A DNA stretch of 64,000 nt from Mesodorylaimus sp. YZB2_4. Taxonomy: Eukaryota > Nematoda > Enoplea > Dorylaimida > Dorylaimidae. The position numbers and the translations under genes are program-made. The notes under the pieces are model-generated. The model did no database searches and was not told the origin of the DNA. It saw nothing but the letters and a program-made list of their open reading frames with translations. The stretch is taken from positions 930,001-994,000 of the forward strand of contig JASANH010001213.1 of assembly GCA_030248295.1 (NCBI GenBank), given 5' to 3'. Positions 29,927 through 41,700 of this stretch are shown here, one piece after another (position 1 is the first letter of the stretch; each line of letters opens with the position of its first letter).

Positions 29927-30492
29927 GTGGATCATTTTGTTTGAGTACCATTTCTAAACATGGTTTTATACCACGCTTTTTCTTATTTTTTAATTTTCTT
30001 GGACTTCTTTTGTTTAGCATCGGTGAAAATTGGGGTCAGGTAATTTCAGATTTGTCGAGTGTATAGTTTCAGCCCGCGGCTTGCGATCCATTGATTCTCG
30101 ATGACCTTTGGGATGACCTTTCTTGCTTCCATTTTCATCTTTTCGGCAGCTCTTTTGGCCTCTGACGTGTTCAGGTGGTTTGCATGACTCATCGATCGAT
30201 ACTGCCTCTACTGTACAAGCCGTTTAGTCTCGAACATATGATTCGGGTTAAGTTTAAAGAATGTTCATATCTAATTTCCATAACTTAAACGGGCCGAACC
30301 GCGTGTCGCGTGAGCTGTTGTCGGTTTTTGTGGGTGTTTGGCCGAAATCGAAGGGTCCTAATCATCAATGCGCGTTAATCACAGTACGGCTCGTTTCCGT
30401 GGCCATATAAGCTTGTGGTGTGGAAGAGGGAGGTGACGTTGACTGCACTTCGTGTGGGCTCGTTCCCTTTCTCAACATTGCTTATACACACA
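29927..30492. other. Spacer upstream of STAT
   Basis: No gene is seen. A TATA-like CATATAAGC at about 30402-30410 lies roughly 85 bp before the STAT start. A second in-frame ATG at 30415 could extend the N-terminus by 26 residues. Confidence 0.4.
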
Positions 30493-33400
30493 ATGAACCA
30501 GACGAATTCTTCTGGGGCCGGTTTAAACTCATCGGATTCAAGGCGGAGGATGTGGGGTGAGTTGTTTCCAAGCAGCAGTCTCTCTTCGCATTCTCCTCAA
30601 ACCATCAGCTGCTGGCCTAGCGCCTCGCATGAAGACACGCCGTTTGTTCAAGGTTCCACGAGTTCAAAGGCTTCGTTGTCGGTTAGTTCGAAAGAGTGCG
30701 AACAAGTTTCGAGGAAGGCTAGTTTGGAGGATACACCGGCTTCATCCATTCCAGAACTTGGTCAACTTTCGATTAATGTTGGCGAAAATGTATTGCAACA
30801 TTTTCCAATCAATTCTGAAGTGAATTCTGCGACGAATCGTACTCAAACGACGATAATTCCTAAAGAATCAAAATCCAGACAGTTTTCGTTGTCTCTTACA
30901 TTATCAAAACCATTTAAAAAGTGGCATAGAAAAACGAAGTCCTGGAATGCATTTGTAGGACAATCTGTCAAGCCTGAACCATCGCCTTCATCGAATTTCT
31001 CATATACCGACGTTCCATTGCAAATATCGCATCAATCCGCATTTTATCCTGGTCATTTGAATAAACCCACTCGTCGGGGACAGTCATTGGCGTCGGACAG
31101 TCCACCTCCGTTACCACCAGCCAGGGACTTCAAGATGAGTCTGACCAGTCTGATTGGTTTGGTGGAGAAGGATTTGCAATTGCTGACTGCCAAGACAAAG
31201 GTATTTTGAAAGGATAGAGGTCGAATGTTAATTAAAATATATGGGGGTTTCAGGAATGCGATGGATTGTGGCAGCAATTAAAAGAAATGCAATCACATTT
31301 TGTAATAAAATTGACTGAAATCCAACAATTGAAAGGTGAGGTTTAAGGTTTGTAAATGAGCCAGGAAATTACATTTTGATTAGAAAGAGCTCCAATTTCC
31401 AATTAAAATGCATATCCGCGGATAATTGCAACCGCCACAAAAAGTTGCAATTATCCGATATTGGAGTTAGTCGAAGTTTAGATAAGTTTTTTTAAAAAGT
31501 TGCAATTACGCAGAGTTTCTATGCTTTGCGCACATAAGTCACTACCATTTTCTATTAATGCTTTCAAAAAAGTTTTTTATCGGAGAAACAACATTTTCTT
31601 AGTCACATAGTCATGACAAATCGATTACAGCCGAAATCTCTCCCTCGTCAATCTCTCAGCAAAAACAGCAGCAATTTTGCGTTGACGATGATGAATTACA
31701 AAGTATTTTTCAGCCGTACAGTCGAGTCCAGTTATTGTCACAGGTTTTCAAAATCCCAAATCTTTTCCCTATATGTACTTGGTATGTATTTTGAGCTCGC
31801 ATATTATCATGCTGAAGTTGGCCCGGTCCGCTTGCTGTCAAATAAATTTCTGTACCAAAAGGAATAAGGATCAGAAAAGTGTCACATTTACACCCTCAGC
31901 CACACTAAAAAAAAGCGCAAAATCGTCAAGAACCTGGGATTTTCACAATAAGACGCGCAAATTTTAGGGCACGGCACCTTGTGCTTTAGCTTTGATTTGA
32001 CTGACTCGCATAATTTACCTTCTTTAATTACAAAAACTGTTTGAAAAAGCATTGCGTTTTTCAAATGGTGGAACAAACGATATTGTCACATCTTCTTCCT
32101 ATAGATTCTAGGATTTTAAATATGCTCAAATTCCAGATTTCATTCTTTTTTATGCGCTCAAAGTTAAGAAAAAGTGTCTAAAAATGACGGGGTGTGATCG
32201 GGTAGGTGCGCTCACTTCCTTGTAATTCCTATGACAAAGTGCGCGAATTTTTAAAATTCAATTTGGGTGACGGGTCCGCGAAAATTGGCATAACTATATT
32301 TTGCGGTAGACAAAACACGCTATTTGCATGAAGTTTTCATCGAAAAGCAAAACAAGCGTAGTCACAGCTTGAAGTAGATGGACAGGATTACGCAAAACCA
32401 AAATTTAAACTCGCGCGCTTCGTTATAGGAATAATGGAAAAGGTTTAATACCTACTCACACCGCGCAATGTTTAGGCGATATTTTCTGAACATTGCGCGC
32501 ATGAAAAAGAGTGAAATTTGGAATTTGCGCAGATTCTAAGCAGAACATCCATTGGGGGGGGGGGGGGGGGGGGTAGGAGTATTACTATAAAAAGATCATA
32601 ATCTACGTGTTTCAGCTTTCCACAATCAACAGACGCAAGTGCACAATGGCCAAATGTCAAATCAACAAAAGCTTGAACAAATCAAATCGCTTCTGGAAAC
32701 ATCCAACCGCCATGCTGGCCAATTGTACCAGACTTTGGTGGACACGAGAAAAGTATGAACAGTTTTATTCTTTGGTTACTTGTACAGGAATAATAAGAAA
32801 AATGGCTGAAATATCAGATTATCGGGGTGTCAGCGAGGGAATTATACTTTAGGCAATCCTGGTAACATTGAATGACTGTGCCGACTTTGTCGGCCGTTTG
32901 CGAAACGAGCTTGTGAACAAGGTGCTTTTGGAATGGAAACGAGGTCAAAAATTGGCTCAAATCGGATTCCCGTTCGATCGCCAGGATGAATTATTGGATA
33001 AGATTGCCCATTTGTAAGTATCTCTTTTTCCGAGGCCTTTGCGCGCATCCGTTGGATGCCATTTTTGGAGTAAGGTCTCGATACCGAGAAGACACACTTA
33101 CAAATCTACTCAGATTTTCCAGCTTATTTCAAACTTGAATTTCTGGTTTCTTTTACAATAACGGCACCTGCTAGCAACTGTATCCTCGTTTTTTGGTGAA
33201 CCCATCGTCTCAGGCGAAAGGGTAAAAATGAGATGCCAAGGTGGGGATATATAACACGCACTGAGGGGCCTAACCCCTGTGCTCATCCCGCTGTATTATT
33301 TCACTGCCCAAGCGAAGTAGAACCCCAAGAGCCTGTATTTTGCCTTAGATTCGAGCAACTGGCAGAAGAGGCGTGGTCCCTTCGGACGTACGCAGTCTGG

Positions 33401-36400
33401 ATCAAGGACCTGTTGCAACAGGCGCCTAATCTGCCCGACAATAACGTACAGCAGTGCCTGACGGTCCTGCAGCCGATGGGGGCCACCATAACTCGAGAAT
33501 TGGAATCGTTGGTGCGAGAATCGTTCATCGTCTCTAAGCAGCCGAACGTGGTTTTGAAACAGCATAACAAGTTCACAGCCGAAACGCGTCTTCTGGTCGG
33601 CGATAAATTGGGATTCAAATTTTTGAATTTAAAAGTCGGTGTCAAATTGATCAGCGAAGAACACGCCAGGGCACTAAAAGATGGAAGTTTAGCGGTTCAG
33701 CAAGCGTAAGTGCAGGACGAGAGATGTCAGCAGCCAGGTCCTGCCCGGTATTCATATCCAGCGAATACCAGATTTGCTGGGCTGAGATGCAGGGATACAA
33801 CACGCTCTCGTGAGACACAGGGGGTTGAATACGGCTGGGTGAGGGTACATTTTTCCAGCATCGACCGACCCGGGTGTGAGGTCACCAAACCGACCCGACC
33901 CGATTCAGGGTCTTAATCGGCCCGACCCGATCCAGAACCGACCCGATACGACCGACCCGACCCAAACCGACCCGATCCACCCGACCCAACTTGAGGACAG
34001 CTTCTCATATGTTTTTGGGGTGGACCCCTACCTACCTCAAATTCCTATGGTTTTGCCAATTGTCAGCCAGCAGTCATATTGACGAGCAGCCATTGTGAGG
34101 CGACTAACTCTAATGGAAGGTTCCCTCTGACAGCTCCACTAAGGGCTGCTCCCCGGATGGTAGAGGGCAAGAACGGAGGGCCCCGACTGGCAATTGCACC
34201 AGTTTTCTCAATCTAGGGCACCACTTCCACCTCCAATTGAATTCCTGCTGGGTCGCCCAGGGCCAGTTCCCTCTCTGAGAACGCGTTTCCTAAACTGACG
34301 TCTTCAGCCAGAATAGAACTGACGCGTTACAGTCAGGGTTGCCCCAATCAACCTCTTACAAGCCGAATGAGTTCCTGCGCTCCTATGTGCACAGAAGGTA
34401 GGTGGGGTCGAAAATTCAAAAATAGCGTCGATGTCATGCATGGGCGGCCAGTCCAGTAAGTTAAACTGTCGATCGTAGCTGCCTGCATGAAGACATGACT
34501 GGACGCCAGAGAAGATATTTTGGCGGGAATTCAAAATTCCGATCCGGCCGACCCACAGCTTGGGTCGGTTCCCCCAAACCGATCCGGCCCGGATCGGCGG
34601 GTCGGTTCAGCCGGGTCGGTGGTTCGGTCGATGCTGGACAATTTTCAGCAATCAGCTGACCCCCTATTGACACTTAAACGCTTTGGGTACTTGCTTGGGT
34701 CCTTTTTACTGTAGGAAGGGACCGATGGACTTCTTGCACCCCACCGAAAACCCAAGGCAGCCAGCCGAGTCTTCCAGCCTAGTCCATGGCTGAAACATCC
34801 CCCATTGGCTGGCTCTGTCAGAGACCTATCTCCGAACGAATCTCGACAAGGGACTTCTGGTAAAGAAGGTGACCTTCATAAAGCCGAGAAAGCCTAGAGG
34901 GCCCCTAACCCTACCCTATGCCCATACATTTGACTTAAAGTTTTTGTGCGTTTGACGCATGTGTGTAGGTTTTCTTCAGTCTCAGTCGAGCTTCTGGACA
35001 ATCCTTTAAACCAGATTTACCAAGTGTGGTCGCACTCTGATTAGCACAAACGGGGCTGATTCCTTGTTTCTTTTAGAGCCACTGTTGCAAAAATTGGTTT
35101 CGGTCCCATTTCAAACAGCAGTGGTGACTCGCAAGATGTCAACTTGGAAGTGGAACGGGAGAGTAAACGAGTCCGCGCGTGTTTCAAATCCGTAAGTTCT
35201 AATGATTTTGGACTTTGATGAATCCCACATTTGTGGCTTTTAGCGTCTTCTGAAAGTTGATCCACGCAAATCGGGTGGCAAGAATAATGATGATCAGCAG
35301 CAAGTGCTGGTGTGTGAACGGAATTACGCCCTGCTTTTCACATGCTCGCCTTTCCAACTGAGCGATATTGCCTTTCCATGCGTTTGGGTAAGAAAGAAGT
35401 TTTGCCTGTCTGCCCATCGACAATTTACTAGGTGCGTTTGGCCTGTGGCGAAGGTAGTGTATTTTCTTGCCTTAACCTTACATAAAGCGGCATGTGCTGG
35501 CCGCCGCAGACAGCGGATCCGTATCCTTCATTGGCAGATGCCCCTCCGGCGAGGCAGCATCCCGTCGGGATGATGTCTCGGGGTTCCACGACTAGGAGCC
35601 TGGAGTGGTTTGAGACTGACTGCTCCCCGCGGTATATGCTGTACAGCCTGTAAATGGAACTCACCTGTCAAGTCGATGTTTCACCAGTTTTTGGCTCCTA
35701 GTCAGAAACTATTGGTCTTATCATGAGTGCATGACCTCTTCTACACCTATCCTTTTGATTCGTCCCAGGGGTGTCGGGCGCCTAACGTTGGACTGATGAG
35801 GCGATTAACCGGTTGGACCTCTGAGATCTGACAGCGTTGTGCTTTTAGACGCTTTCGCTTCCAGTCAAACTGACTGTTCACGGTTCGCAAGAACGTTTAT
35901 CGCAAGCTATGATTCTGTGGGATCACGCTTTCGCACCACCGGACGCCCCATTCAATGTGCCCGAGGCGGTCGAATGGCATTTGTTGGCCGAAGCACTCAA
36001 AAGCAAATTTTTTGTTCAGACTGGAGCGACTCGAGGATTGAGTAAATCGGATTTAGATTATTTGGCGGAAAAATGCTTCGGGAATCCAGCCATCGTATCA
36101 TCGGCCAATTTATCAAAGCAGTTGGTCACTTTGCAAAGATTTTCCAAGGTAAGCTGCGAAAGGGTGGCCATGCTTCCCCTCCCCAGGGGCTACAGGTTCC
36201 GTTGTCTATTGATATTCTTGGAAAAGGGAAACCTGCACCAACAGGAGTCCAAGGGCGGGAAAATTTCAGATTAGAACTTGCCTACACTGCTCGGAGTAAC
36301 ATTAGGATGCAGCAAAAGGGAAACGTATTAAAAATAAGTTTTTTTAAGGATCCGATGCGCGAAAATGCGGAATTTTCATTTTGGCACTGGTATTTTGATA

Positions 36401-38364
36401 TAATGGCTTTGATAAAACAGAAACTACTTCGACTGTGGGACGATGGATTTGTGAAAGGATTCATTGGACGAGCAGCAGCCGAGGATTTGTTGTTGGCTCA
36501 GCAGCAGCCGTGCTTTCTGCTCAGGTTTAGCGACACGCAAGTGGGCGGATTATCGATTAGTTTTGCAGCCGTTGATGAAACTGGTAAGGGGCTCAGTGAA
36601 TTGGGCTTGTGGAGGCTGCAGAATATGATTTCTTTGCAGGAAAGAAGGAAATCTTTCCACTGGCTCCATTTACGGCGAAAGACCTGGATCATTTGTCCTT
36701 GGCTCAGCGTATCGCTACGTGTCCGCAATTGCAGCATGTTGAGAATGTGGTCGGTGCTGATGGAATGCTCTATGAGAAAAGTGCTATTTTTCGAAAGGAG
36801 GCGGAGATGAATTTAAGACAAAGACCTACTGCGACGGATAAAGATGGCCATCCGTATATTTTGAGCGATTTGGTGATGATAGCTCGCATAAACAAGTGAG
36901 TGAGGAGGGGGAACTGGGGAGTACTTGTAATTGCACCCGCCCCTTTTTATTGTTCTTCTGCTTCTCAACCTTTGAAAAATTTCGTCATAAAACTAATAAG
37001 TGGGAAAACGTTTTCACTTGGGTTTTGGGTTGAGATCAGCTTCCGAAACCTGTCCCTCGACCACGGAGATGTTTTTGGCTGCTAGATTTCCCTTTTTAGT
37101 CGAAATGGAACCGAGTCGAGTCCCCTGTCGCCTCTTCCGCAGGGCAGTTGCTGGTCGCCGAATGGAGAAAGTAATCAAGGTGTACTCGATGGAGTCGATG
37201 CGTAAGTGTTGGTGAGAGGTGGGGGTCAATGCTAAGCTGAGCGTTATACTTGGCGATAGTGGCAAACTATTCAAGTATGGGCAAGGAGATCAGATCAGAT
37301 CAGATCTCCTAAGCCTGATCTGATAGCGTGTGAGACAGGTCAGGTCAGGTTTGGGTCGAGTCGAGTGAGTGAGTTGTATGACTGTTCACATACAGTACTG
37401 CAGGCTGGCTAGACAATTGGCCTGTGCTTGGAGGCCTGGTCTTGGTCAGTCAGGTCAGGTCTTGGTCCAGTTGATTGAGTGGATACAATTGATCGCTTTT
37501 GCTTCCTTCCTTTTCTTTCTTCCTGCTGGACCTGAGGTGGGGGAGGGGGTATGAGAGGAAGGGTTCAGTGTCCTGGCTGGCTTATCATGGGGTTCACCCC
37601 TTGCCCATATTTGAAACTATCTAGGAAAAGTTATGGTCAGAAAGGGGTCATTATTATGCCTCAAAAAGAAGCCTCGCTCTCTCAAAAAAGCTGCTGGCAC
37701 AATGCCTTCGGCGCCTCTATGCTGTTGCCGCCATCCAAAAAATTGTAGAAATGAAAGAAGAAGCAGCTTAAGGGGCGATTTCAGCCAAAATGGATGTTTG
37801 GATGTAGAGCTGGGAGTGAAGTTGCGAGCCTGAATTATGTAGACATCGGACATGTTTAAGAGCAAGTCGAACCAGCAATTGTGTTGATTTCGAAGTGCTC
37901 CATATTGCATATTGCATTGAATACTGACTGGTGTGACTTTTGTTTGTAGATCATCGGAAGGATGGGACGGCACGCCGTTGGATATAAACAGTATCGATTG
38001 GCGTAGCATGGGCATTATGACTTGCGCTGTTCAGCCACCAATCGTCGTCTCGAACGTGGACACTGGGGAAGGTACTAGTACCATAAGTTTCAAGCAGTCG
38101 CCACCAACGAGTAGTTGCGCTGGCGGGTCGGATCAGACTGTATTGGGAGCCGCGGAAGCAATGCAAGATTTATTGAATTTTATCAATGGCGATGGCCCTC
38201 AGGATCCTCATTTTCGGCGACAAATAGTGGGCGAGCAGCGTCGACAAATGATGATGGCTGCTACTGGTGCGGATACGTCTGCTGACAGAATGGACGAGGA
38301 GGATTTGACACCAGCGGAACATAATGGTGTCAATTTCGGATGGGCGCCAGCCAGTCATCATTAA
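30493..38364 (+). CDS. STAT: STAT transcription factor
   Basis: Twelve exons: 30493-31200, 31254-31335, 32616-32752, 32853-33013, 33349-33705, 35077-35191, 35244-35387, 35849-36148, 36349-36583, 36640-36895, 37100-37201, 37950-38364. They give about 1,003 aa, longer than the usual 750-850. Residues 1 to about 236 are Ser-rich and disordered, in place of the normal N-terminal domain. Then come the coiled coil (WKRGQKLAQIG), the DNA-binding domain (FTAETRLLVGDKLGFKF, YALLFTC), the linker (VHGSQERLSQAMILWDHAF), and the SH2 domain (FVKGFIGR, PCFLLRFSDTQVGGLSISF). A tyrosine in GHPYILSDL (codon 36855-36857) sits where STATs are phosphorylated. STATs move to the nucleus after receptor-kinase signalling and bind DNA as dimers. 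All junction phases agree. The first exon is the least certain part. Confidence 0.88.
31719..32110. mobile_element. Tc1/pogo-like MITE, copy 2 (truncated, in STAT intron 2)
   Basis: It starts with CAGTCGAGTCCAGTTATTGT next to TA and matches the reverse complement of 3873-4405. Matches include AGGTTTTCAAA, ATGTATTTTGAG and GCAAAATCGTC. The second terminal repeat is not seen, so the copy is cut short near 32110. Confidence 0.6.
32552..32573. repeat. Poly-G tract in STAT intron 2
   Basis: About 22 consecutive G about 45 bp upstream of the acceptor for the exon at 32616. It may be a slippage-prone spot and its length is uncertain. Confidence 0.85.
33857..34635. mobile_element. GACCC-repeat terminal-inverted-repeat element, copy 2 (STAT intron 5)
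   Basis: Left end CAGCATCGACCGACCC followed by many GACCC/GATCC-type repeats. Right end GGTCGGTGGTTCGGTCGATGCTG is the inverted match. Flanks are ACATTTTTC on the left and ACAATTTTC on the right, a near-perfect 9-bp target duplication. It is 0.78 kb with no transposase. It is related to the element at 3268-4487. Confidence 0.68.
35430..35660. repeat. ~220-bp dispersed repeat family, copy 1 (STAT intron 7)
   Basis: It shares an ordered set of blocks with 40848-41030 and 62621-62840: GTGCGTTTGGCC, GGCGAGGCAG, CCCGTCGGG-ATGATGTCTC, ACGACTAGG and CTCCCCGCGGTA. It is non-coding. No clear Pol III boxes or inverted ends are seen, so the class is unknown. Confidence 0.55.
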
Positions 38365-38775
38365 AACTGTTTGACTACCGATTTTAGCAGATTGAGGCCT
38401 TGCTTTATGGAAATTCGAGTGTTTAGTCCAAGTAGAAATGTCGTTTTTGTGAAATCCTACCGCAATAATATTAATTTTTTGCACAGTTTTATCTTATTTG
38501 CTGTTACTTTTTCTTTGCTTACAATTATAATCTTTGATCCCTTTTCTTGACAGTCTTTGTACTTCTGCAGCGTTTTGAATTTACCACCTCAAAATCTCAG
38601 CATACCTGCAACCGTGGCCGTATGGAGAACGCAGTGTCAACACAGGAGGCCAGCCCGATAAGGAATATTTGTCGGGTGCATAGAGGACAGAGATAAGGTG
38701 TTGCTGTGGGTCTGTTCGGTGTGTAGACGCACAGATCAACTGTCCTCTCCCGTCTTTTCATCCAAGTCAAGGATA
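38365..38775. other. Spacer between STAT and the ABCG gene
   Basis: 411 bp. It must contain the STAT 3' UTR and the ABCG 5' region. Nothing else is recognisable. Confidence 0.4.
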
Positions 38776-41700
38776 ATGGAACGCGGTCAAAAGCGGAAGG
38801 ACATGGACTTGGAAAAACTAAATCGAGCATATTCTGGCGATGAGTAAGATAAATGATGAAAAAAACCTGTTTTAAGTAAGCAAAAATTTTTAGGACAATG
38901 GATACTGAAAATGAGACTGAGAATAATGAAACGACACCTTTGGTTTTGGAGAAACGTCCGAAATACACGACAGCAGTCAGTCACTCACAACATCGAATCA
39001 GACTGACTTGGGAAAATATAAATGTATCGGCGCCCGTAAAAAAATCGATATTTAGAAAGAAGCAAGATGGACCTAAAAAAGTGCAGGTTCTCCGAAATGG
39101 TGAGTGCATGCATCATTTATTCATACCTACAGTATTTTACAGTTACTTGCCAATACGTGCACTAATAGGCATGAGTTATCGTATAGAGATGGGCGCGCGA
39201 TGGCAAGCGCCTTATTCGAGTGCAATCAAATTTTGAAATTGAGACTTGCTCCTATGCTCTCAATCTTTTATTAGTAAAGCTTTTGATACATCTAATAAAT
39301 GAGATAAAAAGACAAGTGAATACCTACTAACAGGGTATGCTAAGGAGTAAGTCAATACGTGTCGAAATATCGTTTGAGTCCACGGCTTGACACAAAAGCA
39401 GTGTCCTCATCGCTGCAGTTTCCCGGCCACTGCCACACAGTTATGGCGACCTTTTGCCACAAAGAATTTCTTGACTTTTTGATTAAGATTGATTTTACCT
39501 TATTTGCCTGCAGGATTCCAGTCTCTTTGCCTGTAGCTGGCCAGCAGTCGTGGCAGGAGCATCTCCGTCAAGGGTCTCCTGTGCGAGCATTGGGACCTGG
39601 GATGATAGCGGGCAAGGGGGGCGTATTTCGCATCTGTAACCTGCTAGGCAGACACGCGTCACAGGCGGCGGCGGCGACTGTTTGCGACCCCAACGAAATT
39701 GCGCGGTCGCTTGGCATGTCGCTCAGGTATGTATGCTTGTGTGTACGCGAGTACTTGACTCTAACCTTGGCTATCTGAAAGCCCCAAAGTTGATATAATT
39801 TTGACTATATCAGGCCGACTCCTAAGCCTAGGAGTACATTTGGTTGGAGAAAGTAGAAATGCTTCGTTCGTCAGTTGCGCACATACTTATACTTATATAC
39901 TATATTTAGAGGTTTCTTTAGAGGTTTATTTATTATACTTATAGAGGTTTCTTGGATTCCAAAAAAATGACTTGTAAGCCTTGCATACTAGCCTAGTTAT
40001 ACGGAAATCTTTTCCTGGGGTGCGTCGAGCCTTGGTTTGTACTGATGCTACCTAACATTTACATACGTGTACCGGATACGGTAAGTACAGTTAGTGAAAA
40101 TGGTCATGTCGGAGTGGATATCAGGTTCTTTCTTTCTCATCCTCGGCTTACTGTATTAGCCTGGTATTTCCTTGGTTGCACATCTCGAACAAAAAATTTG
40201 TTCTTGCCAGGCGTGTTTTCTGAGCGTGCGACGCGAGCTTCCACGCACGGCTAGTGCTCTGCGTCCGCGAACATGATTTCGTTGCGGTCGCAAACAGTCG
40301 CTGCCGCCGCCTTTGACGCGTGTCTGCCTAGCAGGGTACGGAAGCGAAATATGCGCAAGGCAAAGTCCTTCGTAGAAAATGTTTTAACATCAGCTTCCAA
40401 CGCTGTCGAGCAACCACGGCAACGAGATGAATAAAACGTCGTCCCAGACTCACTCCACCCTTAGAGCGCGTACTGCTGCTGCTGACCTCAGCCTTGCAAT
40501 GAAGGTTACTGGGCCAGACGACGCTTTGAGACAAGTTAGCCTGCGCAGCTAGTTTTTTGCAACTGAACCTTGGGCTTTAGCAACTTTGTCTGACCGCAGC
40601 AAATCAGTTTTGGTCGTCCTTTTGTTTCGCTTTGACAGTTCCTCCATCTTGAATAATTTTTTATTCAGGCTCTTTGATTCTTCGACTAGGCTTACTATCA
40701 CAGTTTTTAAAAATGTTTTTAGCCAGCCCACAGGTTGCGTGCAGCAGAACCTTACAGCCGTTGCATAGACTAGTGCACCATGAAAGTCCCTTGTATGTAT
40801 GACGCCTGGACTAGAGCACCCTGGACTAGCTGGTGGCTCATGTAGTAGGTGTGTTTGGCCCGCGGAGAAGGTACAGTATGCGGTTGCCTTGACTGGCCGC
40901 CACATACAGCGTATCAGTTGTCTTCGTTAGTCACTCGATACGCTCCTCCAGGCGAGACTGAAACCCGTCAGGTTGATGTCTCAGGCACCTACGACTAGGT
41001 GACCTGCCCCGCGAGGCGCTGACATCTGTTAAAACCTTGGCCAGATTCAACCCCTATGAGAATTGGGCTGATCCTACTGATACTGAGTGATCAGTGATTC
41101 ACCGTGTGCCATCGAGGTTAAGAGACTGATCGTGGGTGGAGAGACAAAAGCCAGACAGACAGTCTTCGGCTCTCGAAACGTCTGGGCTCACAGCCCATCC
41201 GCCATCCTCAAAGATGTCAGTATGATGCTCTCGCGGGGAGTGCGCTATTTGGAGACACCTAGAGGAAGCTGCTGTGCGTGCTGTATTGCACATTCTTGCT
41301 AACAAGGCTTGACTGCTGGCCAGCTGAAGACAAAAACGGACTGAGCCCAAAACTTGCGGAAAAAAATTGACAAACTTACAAAAGTTTATTAATCAATTTT
41401 TATTGCAAACAATATTACAATTCAGCGAAAAATGTGGCGCATAATTTTTATGGGGTATATATTGATTTAATAATCAGAGAGGCAACACAGTGCAAAAACA
41501 TTTTTACTGCGTTGAACCCGTCATTTCAAACTTTATTCAGTATCAGAGATTTGAGTTTATGCAAAAAGTAATATACGACTGGATCCGTATCAATGTGCTG
41601 AAGGGAGGACTGATGAAGTCCTCCGGCCTAGTACATGGCTGAAACATCACCCTGACGGGCGACGCTCCCAGCTGCCGGCTCCGTGCAGAGTATCGATTGC

